Translations under genes and position numbers: made by a program
The notes under the pieces: model-generated
Databases searched by the model: none
The model's input: only the letters and a program-made list of their open reading frames with translations
Told to the model about the DNA's origin: nothing
DNA from: Owenia fusiformis
Lineage: Eukaryota; Annelida; Polychaeta; Sabellida; Oweniidae
Direction: 5' to 3'
Assembly (NCBI GenBank): GCA_903813345.2
Contig: CAIIXF020000008.1
Location: 17,158,822 to 17,222,821 of the forward strand
Length of the DNA stretch: 64,000 nt
Part shown: one piece after another, positions 45,138 through 55,504 of the stretch
Position numbering within the stretch: position 1 is the stretch's first letter
How the letters are laid out: each line of letters begins with the position of its first letter

Positions 45138-46501
45138 ACAACTCTTGCTAGAACAGGAATATACAATCATAGTGGCATTTCATCATTAAAGTTACATCCA
45201 TCAGGTGAACTTTGCTCCAAAACTTGAAATAAAATGAGACATGAAGATGCCATATCCTGAACTATTGCAAGATGTATGTTCTTACTTCCATGTCTAATGT
45301 AATTAAAGTTGTGTTAACAATAACTCATTCTGACAGTCTATTCCTTTGAGGGGTTTCCCTTGATATTTCAATGGAGATTCACCTTAAGAAGTATGTGTAT
45401 CATTTCCCAAGATGATATCTTTATGCTGATCCTTTGAGATTCTTTGTGATCCCTGCTTGAAATTTACTAATAGAGAATGAATTTCTCAAAAGGTACTTTT
45501 GTGTTTGTTTCAACCATGTAATCCAGTATCCTAAATGATTTAGTCCTTAACTTGTAATATTTAATGAAAATGTATAAGAAATTTTTCATCATTATCAAGT
45601 TTCTAAAGATGAATATTTTACTTTTAGTCTCTGTGCTAGCAGTGTGATTATGTCATAGACATTGTCAAACCATTCATTGTATGATCAATGATCATATCAT
45701 GGAATGATAGAAAGATCGAGTCTTGATCATTTTTAGAAATGGGGGTATATAATCAGAAAGCTCTAAGGTAGCATAGGGAAAAAAAACCTGCCAAATTAAA
45801 CTTATCTTTATTAAATAATGCATCGGTCTCCATTTTATGCCCTCTTATACCATCTCTTGTGTTGCTATGACAACATTGTCATGTTTCCACAATATTTATT
45901 AGAGACAAAATTTCTTAACACATGCCATAGATAATGGAAATATTCCAAGTCGAGAATAACATTAACAGCTCTATAGTGGAGGAGTGGCCTTGAATGGGCT
46001 TGGGCTATCCCCAAATGTTTTGACTACAATCCCCCACAAAACTGACAGATTTATTTTGGTCAAATTGGCTATATTTTGTTCAAAATAATTTCATAAACTC
46101 CAATTTCCATCGGAATTTCAAATTTTAAGCCCTCCTCTGTTCAATCTAAAAAATTATTCCCCATTTGGGAAAGGCTTTGGCCGTGCTTGTATCGTAAAAT
46201 TTAACAAGATGGTGAGATTATAGATCCTCTGGGACCATATTGGTTTTGTGATATTTCTATATCTAGGACTGCAACTTTTAATATTCCCTGTGGTCCTTTG
46301 GTCTTGTTTATCAAATCAATTATTCCAACTGTTCAGCACACTTTATTTATTATTTAAGCAAAAAGTGTAGTAAATATAAATTATCAATGCCCCTAAAGCC
46401 TGAAGCCTATTGAAATGACAGCTGTAACTTTAATTCCAGTATGTATGGATCTTAATTGTGATATAAAGATTACGCAAATAATAACATTTAAGATACATGT
46501 G
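45138..46501. other. No supported feature
   Basis: AT-rich non-coding DNA; no family match or frame of note. Confidence 0.4.
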
Positions 46502-46663
46502 TAGTAAACCTGCATACACCTATGGAGCCACAAAAATGTGTTCACTGTAAGGAGGTGTTCATTACAGAGACGGTTATTTGTACAGAAGTAGAGTTTGTTC
46601 GGAATGGTGTCCACAAGATATAGGTGTTCACCAGAGAGGTGTTCACTAAAGCAGGTTTTACTG
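46502..46663. mobile_element. CAGTAAAACCTG-family MITE
   Basis: Left TAGTAAACCTGCATACACC and right CACTAAAGCAGGTTTTACTG followed by TA. Inside are repeated GGTGTTCA words (AAGGAGGTGTTCATTACAGA, ATAGGTGTTCACCAGAGAGG). Compact, non-coding; pogo-like by its ends. Confidence 0.65.
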
Positions 46664-46689
46664 TAGTACTGAAGGGGTCAGTGTTCATC

Positions 46690-46873
46690 CCAAAATTTGT
46701 ATATTCTAATTTTCATAATTCTCAAGATGTATTACTAACTTTTAATGTTTAATTTTCATTTTCAAGTAGATGCAAATGGGTTTTCAGATATGTGCATACA
46801 CTTATTTTCAAAGTCCCTAAAAGGAAATTCAGCGCCCACTGACCTAATTAACATGAAAGCTTGGGAGATCAGA
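46690..46873. mobile_element. MITE, GCGCCCACTTG family, degraded copy 4
   Basis: AATTTTCATAATTCTCAAGA, GATGCAAATGGGTTTTCAG, TTCAGCGCCCACTGACC and GGGAGATCAGA follow the family order loosely. Confidence 0.45.
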
Positions 46874-46988
46874 TGGGGGTATGTTTTTGTAATAATGTCA
46901 GTTTCGTGATAATTGAATGAAATTCACGTCATGAACAGTTTTTTTTTATATTATTGTTATTATATATCTTTTATTAACATATGAGATA

Positions 46989-47301
46989 CCCTATTCTCTC
47001 TAATGAGCGCATAGTTCGTTTTCCGAATTGAAAGTAATACATATATTGAGGGATTTCATTAAGCACACATGAAATTCAAAAAGAAACATGGTCGATAATC
47101 TTTTTAGTTATTAGCATTAGGTTTACATACTCTACAGCTCCTGTATATCTTTCTCTGCATTAAGTATAATGATTAATGAATATCTTGTTGAGTGAATAAT
47201 TGAAACAAATGCATTAAACTTCACATTTTTTTAGACCATATTCATATAAAAACTCACATGTGTGCTCATTAGAACTGTGTGCTCATTGGAGAGAATAGTG
47301 G
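46989..47301. mobile_element. 313-bp MITE with TA target
   Basis: Ends CCCTATTCTCTCTAATGAGC and GCTCATTGGAGAGAATAGTGG are inverted repeats, flanked by TA on each side (46987-46988, 47302-47303). A second TGTGCTCATTAGAAC lies inside the right end. AT-rich interior without frames. Confidence 0.75.
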
Positions 47302-47377
47302 TATGTACAGTTTACACGCTACATTAGTCACCAAAATATAATACAATAATACAGCTACAATTTATAATAGATATCAG

Positions 47378-47763
47378 TACCCTGCGTGCAGAGTCTAGTT
47401 AAACTACACTCTGCCTAGTAGAGACCATATTACAGTTTAGTAGCCCCGCCCCCACGACGGGTATCGGTGACAGTTTGGGTAATGAATCACTTCACTTTTG
47501 ACCTACGCGCTGACCTTTCTTCTTTCACCAATCAGCGAGCTTGAAGAAACATACGCCAAATGCGTTCTAATTAAATATGCGCATGTCATTAGTCAATTCC
47601 GGGCTCAATGATGACATCAGAAGGAATGACCATATATAGAACATCGGTCAAATTTGGCCGACGAACACTGATTGGCGCGGTGAGTTCACAGGATTATTTT
47701 AGTTTGAAAGAGTGAAGATGAAGCTCTCTTTTAAGAAGTGGAGTCAAACAAATGCAAAGGGTA
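47378..47763 (+). mobile_element. Complete TACCCT-family MITE with 9-bp duplication
   Basis: From TACCCTGCGTGCAGAGTC to CAAACAAATGCAAAGGGTA, flanked by a perfect 9-bp duplication AGATATCAG (47369-47377, 47764-47772). The interior has ACTCTGCCTAG, TAGCCCCGCCCCC, CCAATCAGCGAGCTTG, ATGACCATATATAGAAC and AGTGAAGATGAAGCTCTCTT. 386 bp, non-coding. The terminal inverted repeat is only TACCCT; the 9-bp duplication suggests Mutator-like mobilisation. Reference copy for the family. Confidence 0.9.
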
Positions 47764-48018
47764 AGATATCAGTGATCTGCCCAGAAATTTTGAAAAAATC
47801 GATGTTCGTAAACACCAGTTTTTTTCTGATTGGGTATACAATTTCAAAAAAAATATTCATGGCTATCTTCACTTGCACTATTAATTGCTGCATATTATAC
47901 TTGTGCACAGAACTGACATATGCATTTCATTGAATCACTGCATATACTAGATATATTGCTGTCACGAAACTATGACAGATAGTGACTACTCTCATATCAT
48001 TGAGAATTATAAAAGTGT

Positions 48019-50205
48019 TTACCACTTCTGAGGTGGTACAGATGCGCTAGGTTCATCTATGCTGCCTATGCGCCTTGTCCTAGATTTCAACTTACTGTCG
48101 AGTGAATTTCGGTTTCTTTCCTTATGTGTCAACAACCTTCTATTCAATGCCAGCTGGGTATCACTTTTCATCCGTATCTTATTTTCGGGATGTTGAGTTC
48201 TCTTCATGCCGAGCTCTATATGAGGAAGCACAGTTTTTTCTCCAGAGTCTGGTGATTCGATACAACTGTCAGACATGCATACATCTAAACTGACACCCGT
48301 GCTACTGCTACTAGCAGGACTCTGGTCACTATTGCTGCTCTTTGATTGTCGTCTCCCTGTACCAGTTAGTCGCTGTTTGGATATATCTGTGTTTCCGTCA
48401 CTACTTCTTGAGGAACACCTGTCATCACTGCCTCTTCCTGCTGAAATAGCTTTGATTTGCTTAGCAGTTATTTGATTAATTGGGGACAAATTTTTAGACT
48501 GAGTTTTTGAGAGGCGCCTTTGTTGTTTCTTGATTTTGTAGTTGTCTTCCATCTTGTGTTCATTTGAATTATTGTAGGGAACTTTGGATTCTCCAGTGTT
48601 CTTCCCAGTTGCATTATTTGAATTATATTTTGGATGTTCGTATTTGACTCTGATGCTTTTCTTCTTCTTTTTCTTTTCTAAATGTCGCTCTTGATCACCA
48701 TTTTCTCTAGATTGATCATACCATTGTTTGTTTAAAGCAACCGGAGGATTCGCATTGTCATGTTCGGCTATCGGATCATTCACAGGTGGCTCAGAATCGT
48801 AAACCTGCTTGTACTTAGGCATATATATATCATTATTTCCTTTTTTATCCAGTACATTAACAGGACTGATGAGACGTTTAGGCAATGGGTAATCCAAGAC
48901 ATGTTTATGTTCCATACTTTTACTTCTACTCTTCTTGTTAAGATTATTATCTGTAATGTTGAGGTGTTTCATTTCCATTAACTGATCAGTTGGTGATTCA
49001 GTTGAACTGTATGTATTGTCAAAGAAGTTTTCCTCGTGGGGTTTATTTAAGAAATTCTCCCTAGCTCTGAATCTACCATCAGCCATAAGTAACTCGGCTC
49101 TTGTTCTTCCAGCATCAGCCACATCTCTTGGGGCTTGATCGTTGTCTCGTAATGCCGCCAGTTTAGGCGAATGTATCATTCCGTAGGTCAAGTGCAGTGG
49201 TGGAAGTTGATTAGTACGTCGAAGTTTTTGAGTCCCTCTAATTGGTGGCAAAGGGGATTGCGAGTCCTCTGAAGCCCCAGAGTGAGAAGATGCTGATCTA
49301 CTCAGAGAGAGGGTATCTAAGGAAGAGTGTGAACTCAGGTAGCCTCCACCAAATGGTGATAACAATGGCGATGGTGTACAGGGTGTTAATGTACGAGGAG
49401 AGTCTCCATCTTTTGTTGGGATCGGTGACAGCGGCTGTCTGTTGAAACATCCTGATATCGAAGACAGTATAGGAGATGGCGATATTATATCAATGTGTGG
49501 CGGCAAATGATCTCGGATCAGCCCTCCACCACTTGATTTAGGAAATTGTCTAAATTTCTTTCTTTTATCATTCATGAAGTTATTTGTTTTCTTATTCTTT
49601 GGTGGTGAGGGAGTGAACTGATTAGTGGCCATACCTTGTGCATTCTTGTACAGCGATTTAATATTAGATTCAGACACCTTTCTTATTTTCCTGTCAGTTG
49701 ATAACCTCCTCACTGGCATATTTGAAGCTGTCGATTTGTGCCTTGTTTTTGTTGTTTTCGTTTCTGATGAATGGGAGCTACTTGTTGTTGAACTACTAGT
49801 GACACTCTGTCCACAGTCATCTCCTGTGTATTTACTTGTTTTAGTAGATGCAAATGATTCAACCTGTTTTACTTCTGATATATTGACACTTGATACTGAT
49901 AGCTTTCTGTTAGTATGTCTCAATGATGGTCTAAAATTGTGTACCAGATTCGAGTCATCCCTGTTTAGTTCTGGCCTTGCGACCCCATAAGGAATATATG
50001 CAAAGTTCATTTGGGTGTCATCATTAAGGTATGGCTCTCCAGCTAAGCTATTAACACTCGATGCAGAAGAACTGCCACATACGTTGTAGAATAAGTTATT
50101 GGCATCGTCATCATCTGAATTTGATGACTCGAAACCACTTCTTTGGTTGTATTTATTCTGCTTCTTTGGTCTGTTTGATTTCTCATGTGGTTTTCGGGAT
50201 GCCAT
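48019..50205 (-). CDS. Unrecognised 728-aa Ser/Lys-rich, probably disordered protein
   Basis: This is by far the longest open frame in the window: 728 codons from ATG at 50205 to TAA at 48019 on the minus strand. Its composition is protein-like and non-repetitive. It is rich in Ser, Lys, Asn and Arg, with an acidic patch (SSNSDDDD, about residues 28-34), many SP/TP sites (SPSPILSS and TPCTPSPLLSP, about residues 240-285), two basophilic-kinase-type sites (RRLS near 163 and 562), a long-range conserved-looking block (LPPLHLTYGMIHSPKL, about 337-352) and a poly-Lys run (about 507-515) that could be a nuclear signal. I see no signal peptide, membrane segment or enzymatic domain. Twelve bases upstream of the ATG is a TTGTAG that could be a 3' splice site, suggesting a 5'UTR intron. 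GGTAAAC overlaps the stop, so a further exon cannot be excluded. A cytoskeletal or nuclear scaffold is a guess; I do not recognise the family. It lies antisense between the two + strand starter exons. Confidence 0.8.
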   Translation of the reverse strand: MASRKPHEKSNRPKKQNKYNQRSGFESSNSDDDDANNLFYNVCGSSSASSVNSLAGEPYLNDDTQMNFAYIPYGVARPELNRDDSNLVHNFRPSLRHTNRKLSVSSVNISEVKQVESFASTKTSKYTGDDCGQSVTSSSTTSSSHSSETKTTKTRHKSTASNMPVRRLSTDRKIRKVSESNIKSLYKNAQGMATNQFTPSPPKNKKTNNFMNDKRKKFRQFPKSSGGGLIRDHLPPHIDIISPSPILSSISGCFNRQPLSPIPTKDGDSPRTLTPCTPSPLLSPFGGGYLSSHSSLDTLSLSRSASSHSGASEDSQSPLPPIRGTQKLRRTNQLPPLHLTYGMIHSPKLAALRDNDQAPRDVADAGRTRAELLMADGRFRARENFLNKPHEENFFDNTYSSTESPTDQLMEMKHLNITDNNLNKKSRSKSMEHKHVLDYPLPKRLISPVNVLDKKGNNDIYMPKYKQVYDSEPPVNDPIAEHDNANPPVALNKQWYDQSRENGDQERHLEKKKKKKSIRVKYEHPKYNSNNATGKNTGESKVPYNNSNEHKMEDNYKIKKQQRRLSKTQSKNLSPINQITAKQIKAISAGRGSDDRCSSRSSDGNTDISKQRLTGTGRRQSKSSNSDQSPASSSSTGVSLDVCMSDSCIESPDSGEKTVLPHIELGMKRTQHPENKIRMKSDTQLALNRRLLTHKERNRNSLDSKLKSRTRRIGSIDEPSASVPPQKW

Positions 50206-50222
50206 TTTATGTGCCTACAATA
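50206..50222 (-). other. Possible 3' splice site upstream of the 728-aa gene
   Basis: Read on the minus strand, a T-rich stretch ends in TTGTAG about a dozen bases before the start codon of the 728-aa frame. Such a short leader directly after an AG is typical of a coding exon preceded by a 5'UTR intron. The pyrimidine tract is weak, so this is suggestive only. Confidence 0.3.
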
Positions 50223-50862
50223 CCAAGTTTAATACGTTTTTATGATGTGTCATTTATAAAACAGAAAGAAAACACTACATTGGGACTAGCACTTTAACAT
50301 AAGAACAAGTACTAGAATACTAGGACTAGCACTATCACATTAGAACTAGTAATCTCACTTCTTGACAAACTACATAATTAGTTAAACATATGATGTTACA
50401 ATCAGTTGTCACATTCAAATTCATATAAGATACAATATGTTATACTTACTCCTAGCCTAAGTGAATATCTCCTTTCCTGAATATAAGTCACCACTTTTGT
50501 CCTGACATGGGTTTCTTTTATTACATACCACATAGGCATGTGGATCTTGTTGAATATGGACTAGTATTCTTTCTTATATTACGTAAAATTTAAACAAATA
50601 ACATGGAACCCAAATGTATGTTGTTCAAATATTTTTTGAAGGCTCTTTGTAGTGTTGTTCGCTTATAACTCAGTTCATAGAGGGTGCTAATTAAAGATTA
50701 TGACGTCGCAAAAAGAGTCTGAGAAACAATTACACGGTGCCCCAAAAAGTTCCTTTTTACAAATATTTGAATATTAGATTATAATGGCATAAGTCACTTT
50801 CAGTTTTTTCTGCATGATTGAGTGTTTACGTATGATTTTGTTCTCCCACTGCAGTTAAAGGA

Positions 50863-50907
50863 TACCCTTTGCATTCGTTCAACTAACTAGACTCTGCGCT
50901 CAGGGTA
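50863..50907. mobile_element. 45-bp remnant of the TACCCT family
   Basis: TACCCTTTGCATTCGTTCAA joins directly to CTAGACTCTGCGCTCAGGGTA: both family ends with the middle gone. Flanks GTTAAAGGA and GTTTAAGGA give a 9-bp duplication with one mismatch, so it occupies one insertion site. Confidence 0.82.
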
Positions 50908-50939
50908 GTTTAAGGATGTATTGCAAGCCAAGGTGCTCC

Positions 50940-51150
50940 TAGAATTGATTTCAGATTTTTAACAGTGTTTGTTGGTATGGGAATCTAGTTTTTAATATAC
51001 AGTGAATTTTAAGTTGCCACTTTTGAATTTCCCAAATACCCTGTCTGCAAATTATTTTCTAAAACTTAATAGCGAGCAAATGTGTTGGGTTTTGTTCTTG
51101 CTAGGTAAATTTTGATACAGCCAGTTTGAATTTCTCAGGAAATAGTACCT
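50940..51150. repeat. Dispersed repeat DR2, diverged
   Basis: AGAATTGATTTCAGATTTTT, ATACAGTGAATTTTAAGTTG and CCACTTTTGAATTTCCCAAA, then a second similar pass (GGTAAATTTTGATACAGCCA), loosely following the family. Confidence 0.4.
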
Positions 51151-51430
51151 TCACATATAAAGGGTTACCAGGTTAAGGTAGAATCACTTCGAATTTACAG
51201 AAAAAGATACAGGTAAAGATACCTTTTGTCAGATTACTGTATTTTTGATTGGGTTTTGGGCTTAATGTTGACCATCTCAATTTCTTTCCTGTAACATTAT
51301 GCATCCAGTCAAACCTTTTGAGAATCCCTACAAGTTCAAGATATTTCAGTGTAAGAGAAATTCCCCAAAGGACATATACTTAGTAACCTCATAAGCACAT
51401 TTTTGGATTGCCGATGGCTTAATGAATATA

Positions 51431-51592
51431 GTCATCATACTCATAGCCAGCTTTTGCCAAATGGGGATCCATTTTTAAAAAATCCAGGTGGGGGTTCAAA
51501 TTTGACAATGTTGGCCCAAATCACTGGAAAAGTGCTCAAAATGGTGAATCTACTGTATGATTTTTTTCCACACCCCCTTGGCTACAGGCCTG
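51431..51592. mobile_element. CAGGCCCGTAGCCAGG MITE, copy 3 (reverse)
   Basis: TCATAGCCAGCTTTTGCCAA, TGACAATGTTGGCCCAAATC, AAAGTGCTCAAAATGGTGAA and CTTGGCTACAGGCCTG. The right end is intact, the left end eroded. Confidence 0.7.
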
Positions 51593-54109
51593 ATCTTATA
51601 AATCAGACTCATTTTGGGTTACCCTGTATGCAGGAAATTTCATTTAAATCAATATTGATATGTGTTAATTGTGTTAATTTTATTTGCTAGCAAGTCGATC
51701 TGTATAAACCCTCATTGCTACAAAAAACAACACTATATTTTGGCATGGTGACAATTACCAGAAATGATTTTTCTGGATAATCAAGAATTCTTGAACACTT
51801 TTGACTTTATTTATCATAATCCTTTGTATCTGCCAATAATGATTGAAAAAAATCAATTTTATTAATTTCGAAATTTCTGTATCTAAGTATTTAACTAGTA
51901 TTTAAGAACTCGCATATTTGATCAGACATCTCATTGGTTTAAAACATGATCAAGAATTTCACATTTAGTTTGCTTTCAAAGTATCTGTGTGATTGGTAGT
52001 TGATACATTCAGTGATGTGAGGAATTGATTCAACTGTGACTGCTGTAGAACCCGATTTGTCCTGAAATAAGTGATAATATTTAATTTACACATATCTAGG
52101 CAAGGTGTGTCCAGTTCCAACCAATCTGAAGATGGTATTTCACATAACTGCATTCTATTATATAACCAATAACCAACTCAAGATCACTAGTTAAATGGCT
52201 GTCAAGATGATAACTGAATTCCTCAAATTGAAATAGATGACTTGCCAACTCGACCCTTGCAAAAAGTTTCAATGAAAATATGTTCTTTTAGTGATTTTGT
52301 ACCTTTATATTATTTTGTCGAAAATATTTTGCAATGTGTGAAAACGTGTTGTTTCTTTTAATTAACACTCTATGCTCTGCGTCTTTTGCAAATTCTGGAA
52401 ACCAACACCTTCAAGGAATGGTCATTTCACATTGCACTGAGTCCATTGCTCAAATCCTTAAACAAAAAGATCAGCCATTACTGCCCCACTCAGTGGAAGC
52501 ATACAGGTTAAGGGGCGAAATGCTGTTGATGCCGAAATACCTGCTGATGACACAGTGAAGGACTCCTACTTGTTTCTCTTAGACACCAACCATCTTTTTG
52601 CGTATCCCTGTTAAAATTGTACCGATGCATCGCCAATATTTGATTATAAGAAAAAAAACCTGCAATGTATTTTAGTCCATTCTTTTTTCTTTTCCATCCA
52701 ACATTAAACACTTGGCCATTTGCTGCCTCTTTAAGTAAAACCAGAAGGGGAAATAATGCATAATTCATGATAAAACATTTCGTTGAAGGATGCACTTTAA
52801 TAAACAAGTTACAAGCTAGAATCAGGAGTAAAATTACCAGAAACACCCTCTTATGAAAGTAAACATTTACAAAGCAATATATCTGATTGGTTAATCTATA
52901 GCTCGAGTGATTAAAAATGCATGATCTGGATGCGATTTCTGCAGAATGACAGCGGGCCATTAGAGCCTCCAATATTTGTAAGCATTGTGTACTTCTAAGC
53001 CACGCTAGCCAGCTATAACGTTATGGATTTTATGGAGAATATATATAAACTTCCTGCTATATTAATCTCGATGAGAGAGGGTCTAGTAAACACACTGAGT
53101 AACATACACTTAATAAACAAGATCAAGATCCGACAGTAATTATTTAATTTCTGGACTAACAAACATAGGATGGATTAAGGAAACATTAGTTTTCCGGATT
53201 ACTACGAAGTAGATTAATTTAACATGTGTTGTCATTGATTATGAGATCATGCTGACATGGATAATTAATCTAGGTTTTATTTCATTTTCGGATATAGATT
53301 GATTAGCTCAACACAGATTATCGTGATTATGTCATCATAACACCGCATCAGATCTTTTGAAGGAATTTTACGGGATTTTTATGAAAGGCATAAAAAATAT
53401 AATTTGGAGTATTAATTAAGTTCAAGAGCTATGATTTGAGGAATGGGATGATAGTACAATATAAGAAAATTGGAAGCAAATCCTATTTATGAGACAGCAG
53501 TAAATTTGACGAGTGTACGCAAGTAGAATGTTAGAATAAGTAGCATTCAAATCAATTTCGATGAGTTAACTTTGATTTAGGGAGCTCTGTGTGAAAGAAC
53601 AGGTGAATTATGATTATTTATGAGAAGGTACTAAATCCCGACACCACATTACGGAAATATAGTGACCTTAACATTTATCTATGAGTCACGTGTCGTGTAT
53701 TTGAAAAAAGAAGGGTCATTATGAGTTTGTACAGCTCAAGCGAAACTAGGAATTCGGATTAATAAGAAAACAATTGTAATCATTTGAGGATAAGTTACAA
53801 TAACTTTTTAAGAAAAAATACGGAGATTTTACATATAATGTCTAAAATATTTTTAACATTATAATATGTGATAATATTACAATAAATATTAATGTTGCGG
53901 TTAAAATAGGAGGAGAATTACTGATATGCTCTAGGTGAGCCAATACACATGCACTTTTGATAATTAGGATATAATACAATCTTAGGTGTCCAAAGATACT
54001 TTATAAGTAAACCTTGTGTGATGTACCAGTATCACACATTGAACTCAGATCAAGAGGAATTATTATATAAAAGCAATAAGTTCTACAGATGAGTGTTAAA
54101 CATGCAAAG
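51593..54109. other. No supported gene upstream of the 54110 exon
   Basis: A 154-codon minus-strand frame (52972-52508) reads like translated non-coding or repeat sequence, with no domain. The last kilobase is very AT-rich; no clear promoter motif, though some of it must be 5'UTR or promoter if the 54110 exon is real. Confidence 0.35.
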
Positions 54110-54214
54110 ATGGAAAAGAATGGAGTGGTTCAAAAGGGTGAGGTTCCGGATGAACCGGGAGAGATGACTGAAAATGAGGAGTTGATGTTGCAGATTGATG
54201 ACTCAGCACTTATT
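54110..54214 (+). CDS. Candidate first coding exon, gene uncertain
   Basis: An open 35-codon exon starts in a good context (AAG ATG G) and runs MEKNGVVQKGEVPDEPGEMT, then ENEELMLQIDDSALI, directly into GTGAGT in phase 0. The leader is acidic. Its last 15 residues have the same length as the last 15 of the SNAP-25-like exon at 23446 (ELEEIQMEMNAKTDE) with E-x-E-E and hydrophobic positions in register, but the conserved DE at the junction is missing. It may be an alternative promoter and N-terminus for the same + strand gene, or the first exon of an unrelated gene starting here. An out-of-frame ATG 8 bp upstream (54102) opens a 21-codon overlapping uORF. I do not recognise the protein. The exon call rests on the start context and donor; no homology supports it. 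Confidence 0.42.
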
Positions 54215-54488
54215 GTGAGTACCTTTATGTACACATTTTGAGTACCCCTATGTCTGAAAATGACCCTTACTTGGTTATTAGTTAGTTAGTCACTGTCAAT
54301 GTTAGAACATGTATATTTTTGTCACTCAACTGGTGGGATTTAGTGGCCATGTTGGTGGGATGATCATTGTGGTCACTATCCTGATTGTAGTGGTACACCA
54401 CTTTTTTGTCATCGGGATTTCAGGATTACTGCTGGGGGACAATCATTGTACATATTTTACTGTCAAAGTGAGCAAGCCATTTCACTTC

Positions 54489-54630
54489 CAAGCCCATAAC
54501 CAGTATGGGGGTCCCCCTGGCCAAAAATTTATCATTTATCACCATTCTGAGCATTATTCAAGTGATTTTTGCCCAGTTTTGTGCCAAAGTTGTCAAAAGT
54601 AAACCATCCTGGATTTTTAAAAAAAGTGAA
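54489..54630. mobile_element. CAGGCCCGTAGCCAGG MITE, copy 4 (degraded)
   Basis: CAAGCCCATAACCAGTATGG, CCCTGGCCAAAAATTTATC, TTATCACCATTCTGAGCATT and ATTCAAGTGATTTTTGCC. It lies about 275 bp downstream of the candidate exon at 54110, within the presumed intron. Confidence 0.6.
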
Positions 54631-55504
54631 TTGTAGAATCTGTTGTGAAGATTATTTGAGTAGGTCAAAACAGTCCTAGCTATCAGACTCCATAGTATGA
54701 AGTACCAATGATTTTACTCTGATTAAAGTTCTACAGATTTTATTGAATGAACCATATATGACAATAGAAATTATAGGTTATCATTCACCAGTGTTAGTTT
54801 TAAAAATGTATGTATACTTCAGTATCATCAACCTGTCAAGGATAAGAATTGACAAATTCAAGCTCAAAAACGTTTTTATTATATCTTATAGCAAAATATT
54901 TAAGCTCTTATTTAATTATTTTTTTCTATATTTGAGGCCATTTTTCTTACACAAAACCCAAAAAGTCAAAGGCCAAAATAAAATAAAAATTCCCCTACCT
55001 CCCCTACCCCATCCTTTCCAGACATGATATAATAAAATTAATTCCGATTCCCAGATAAGAGATAAGCCTGGGGTACTTAAGTGGCATTAAGTAGCTTGAC
55101 ATTTCTAGCAGACTAATCATAATAAAGTTTTGTATACTTTTGTGATAATTCGAGGAAATGTGTGTGGATCCTTTACCATATTGCCTTTTAGGAGTCTCTA
55201 AATTCATAGGTTTGACAGAAAGTGGGAGGTTGTGCCCTTAAGTTGTGGTGAATCGTTCACCCTTACCCAAATGGGCCAAAGCTAGGGTTTGATTAATCTG
55301 TATGCGTGGGAGGGAATGGATGTAGGTTTGCATACTTGAAGGCAGGTAGACATAAAACACATTTTGATGAAATTTCCACATGGAAAGGAAATTCGTGGAT
55401 TGTTCGGAATGTTGTGGTTGAGATAAAATGAATATGTTCAGGTCGAATATGTCATTGCCTATGTTTCTGCACTTTATCTTTGTGGTGATTAATAGGTGTT
55501 AGTA

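Noticed and set aside
49242-49990. Plus-strand frames of 67 and 121 codons
   Set aside because: Antisense shadows of the 728-residue gene.
52508-52972. 154-codon minus-strand frame
   Set aside because: No domain or splice context; the residue pattern looks like translated AT-rich non-coding or repeat DNA.
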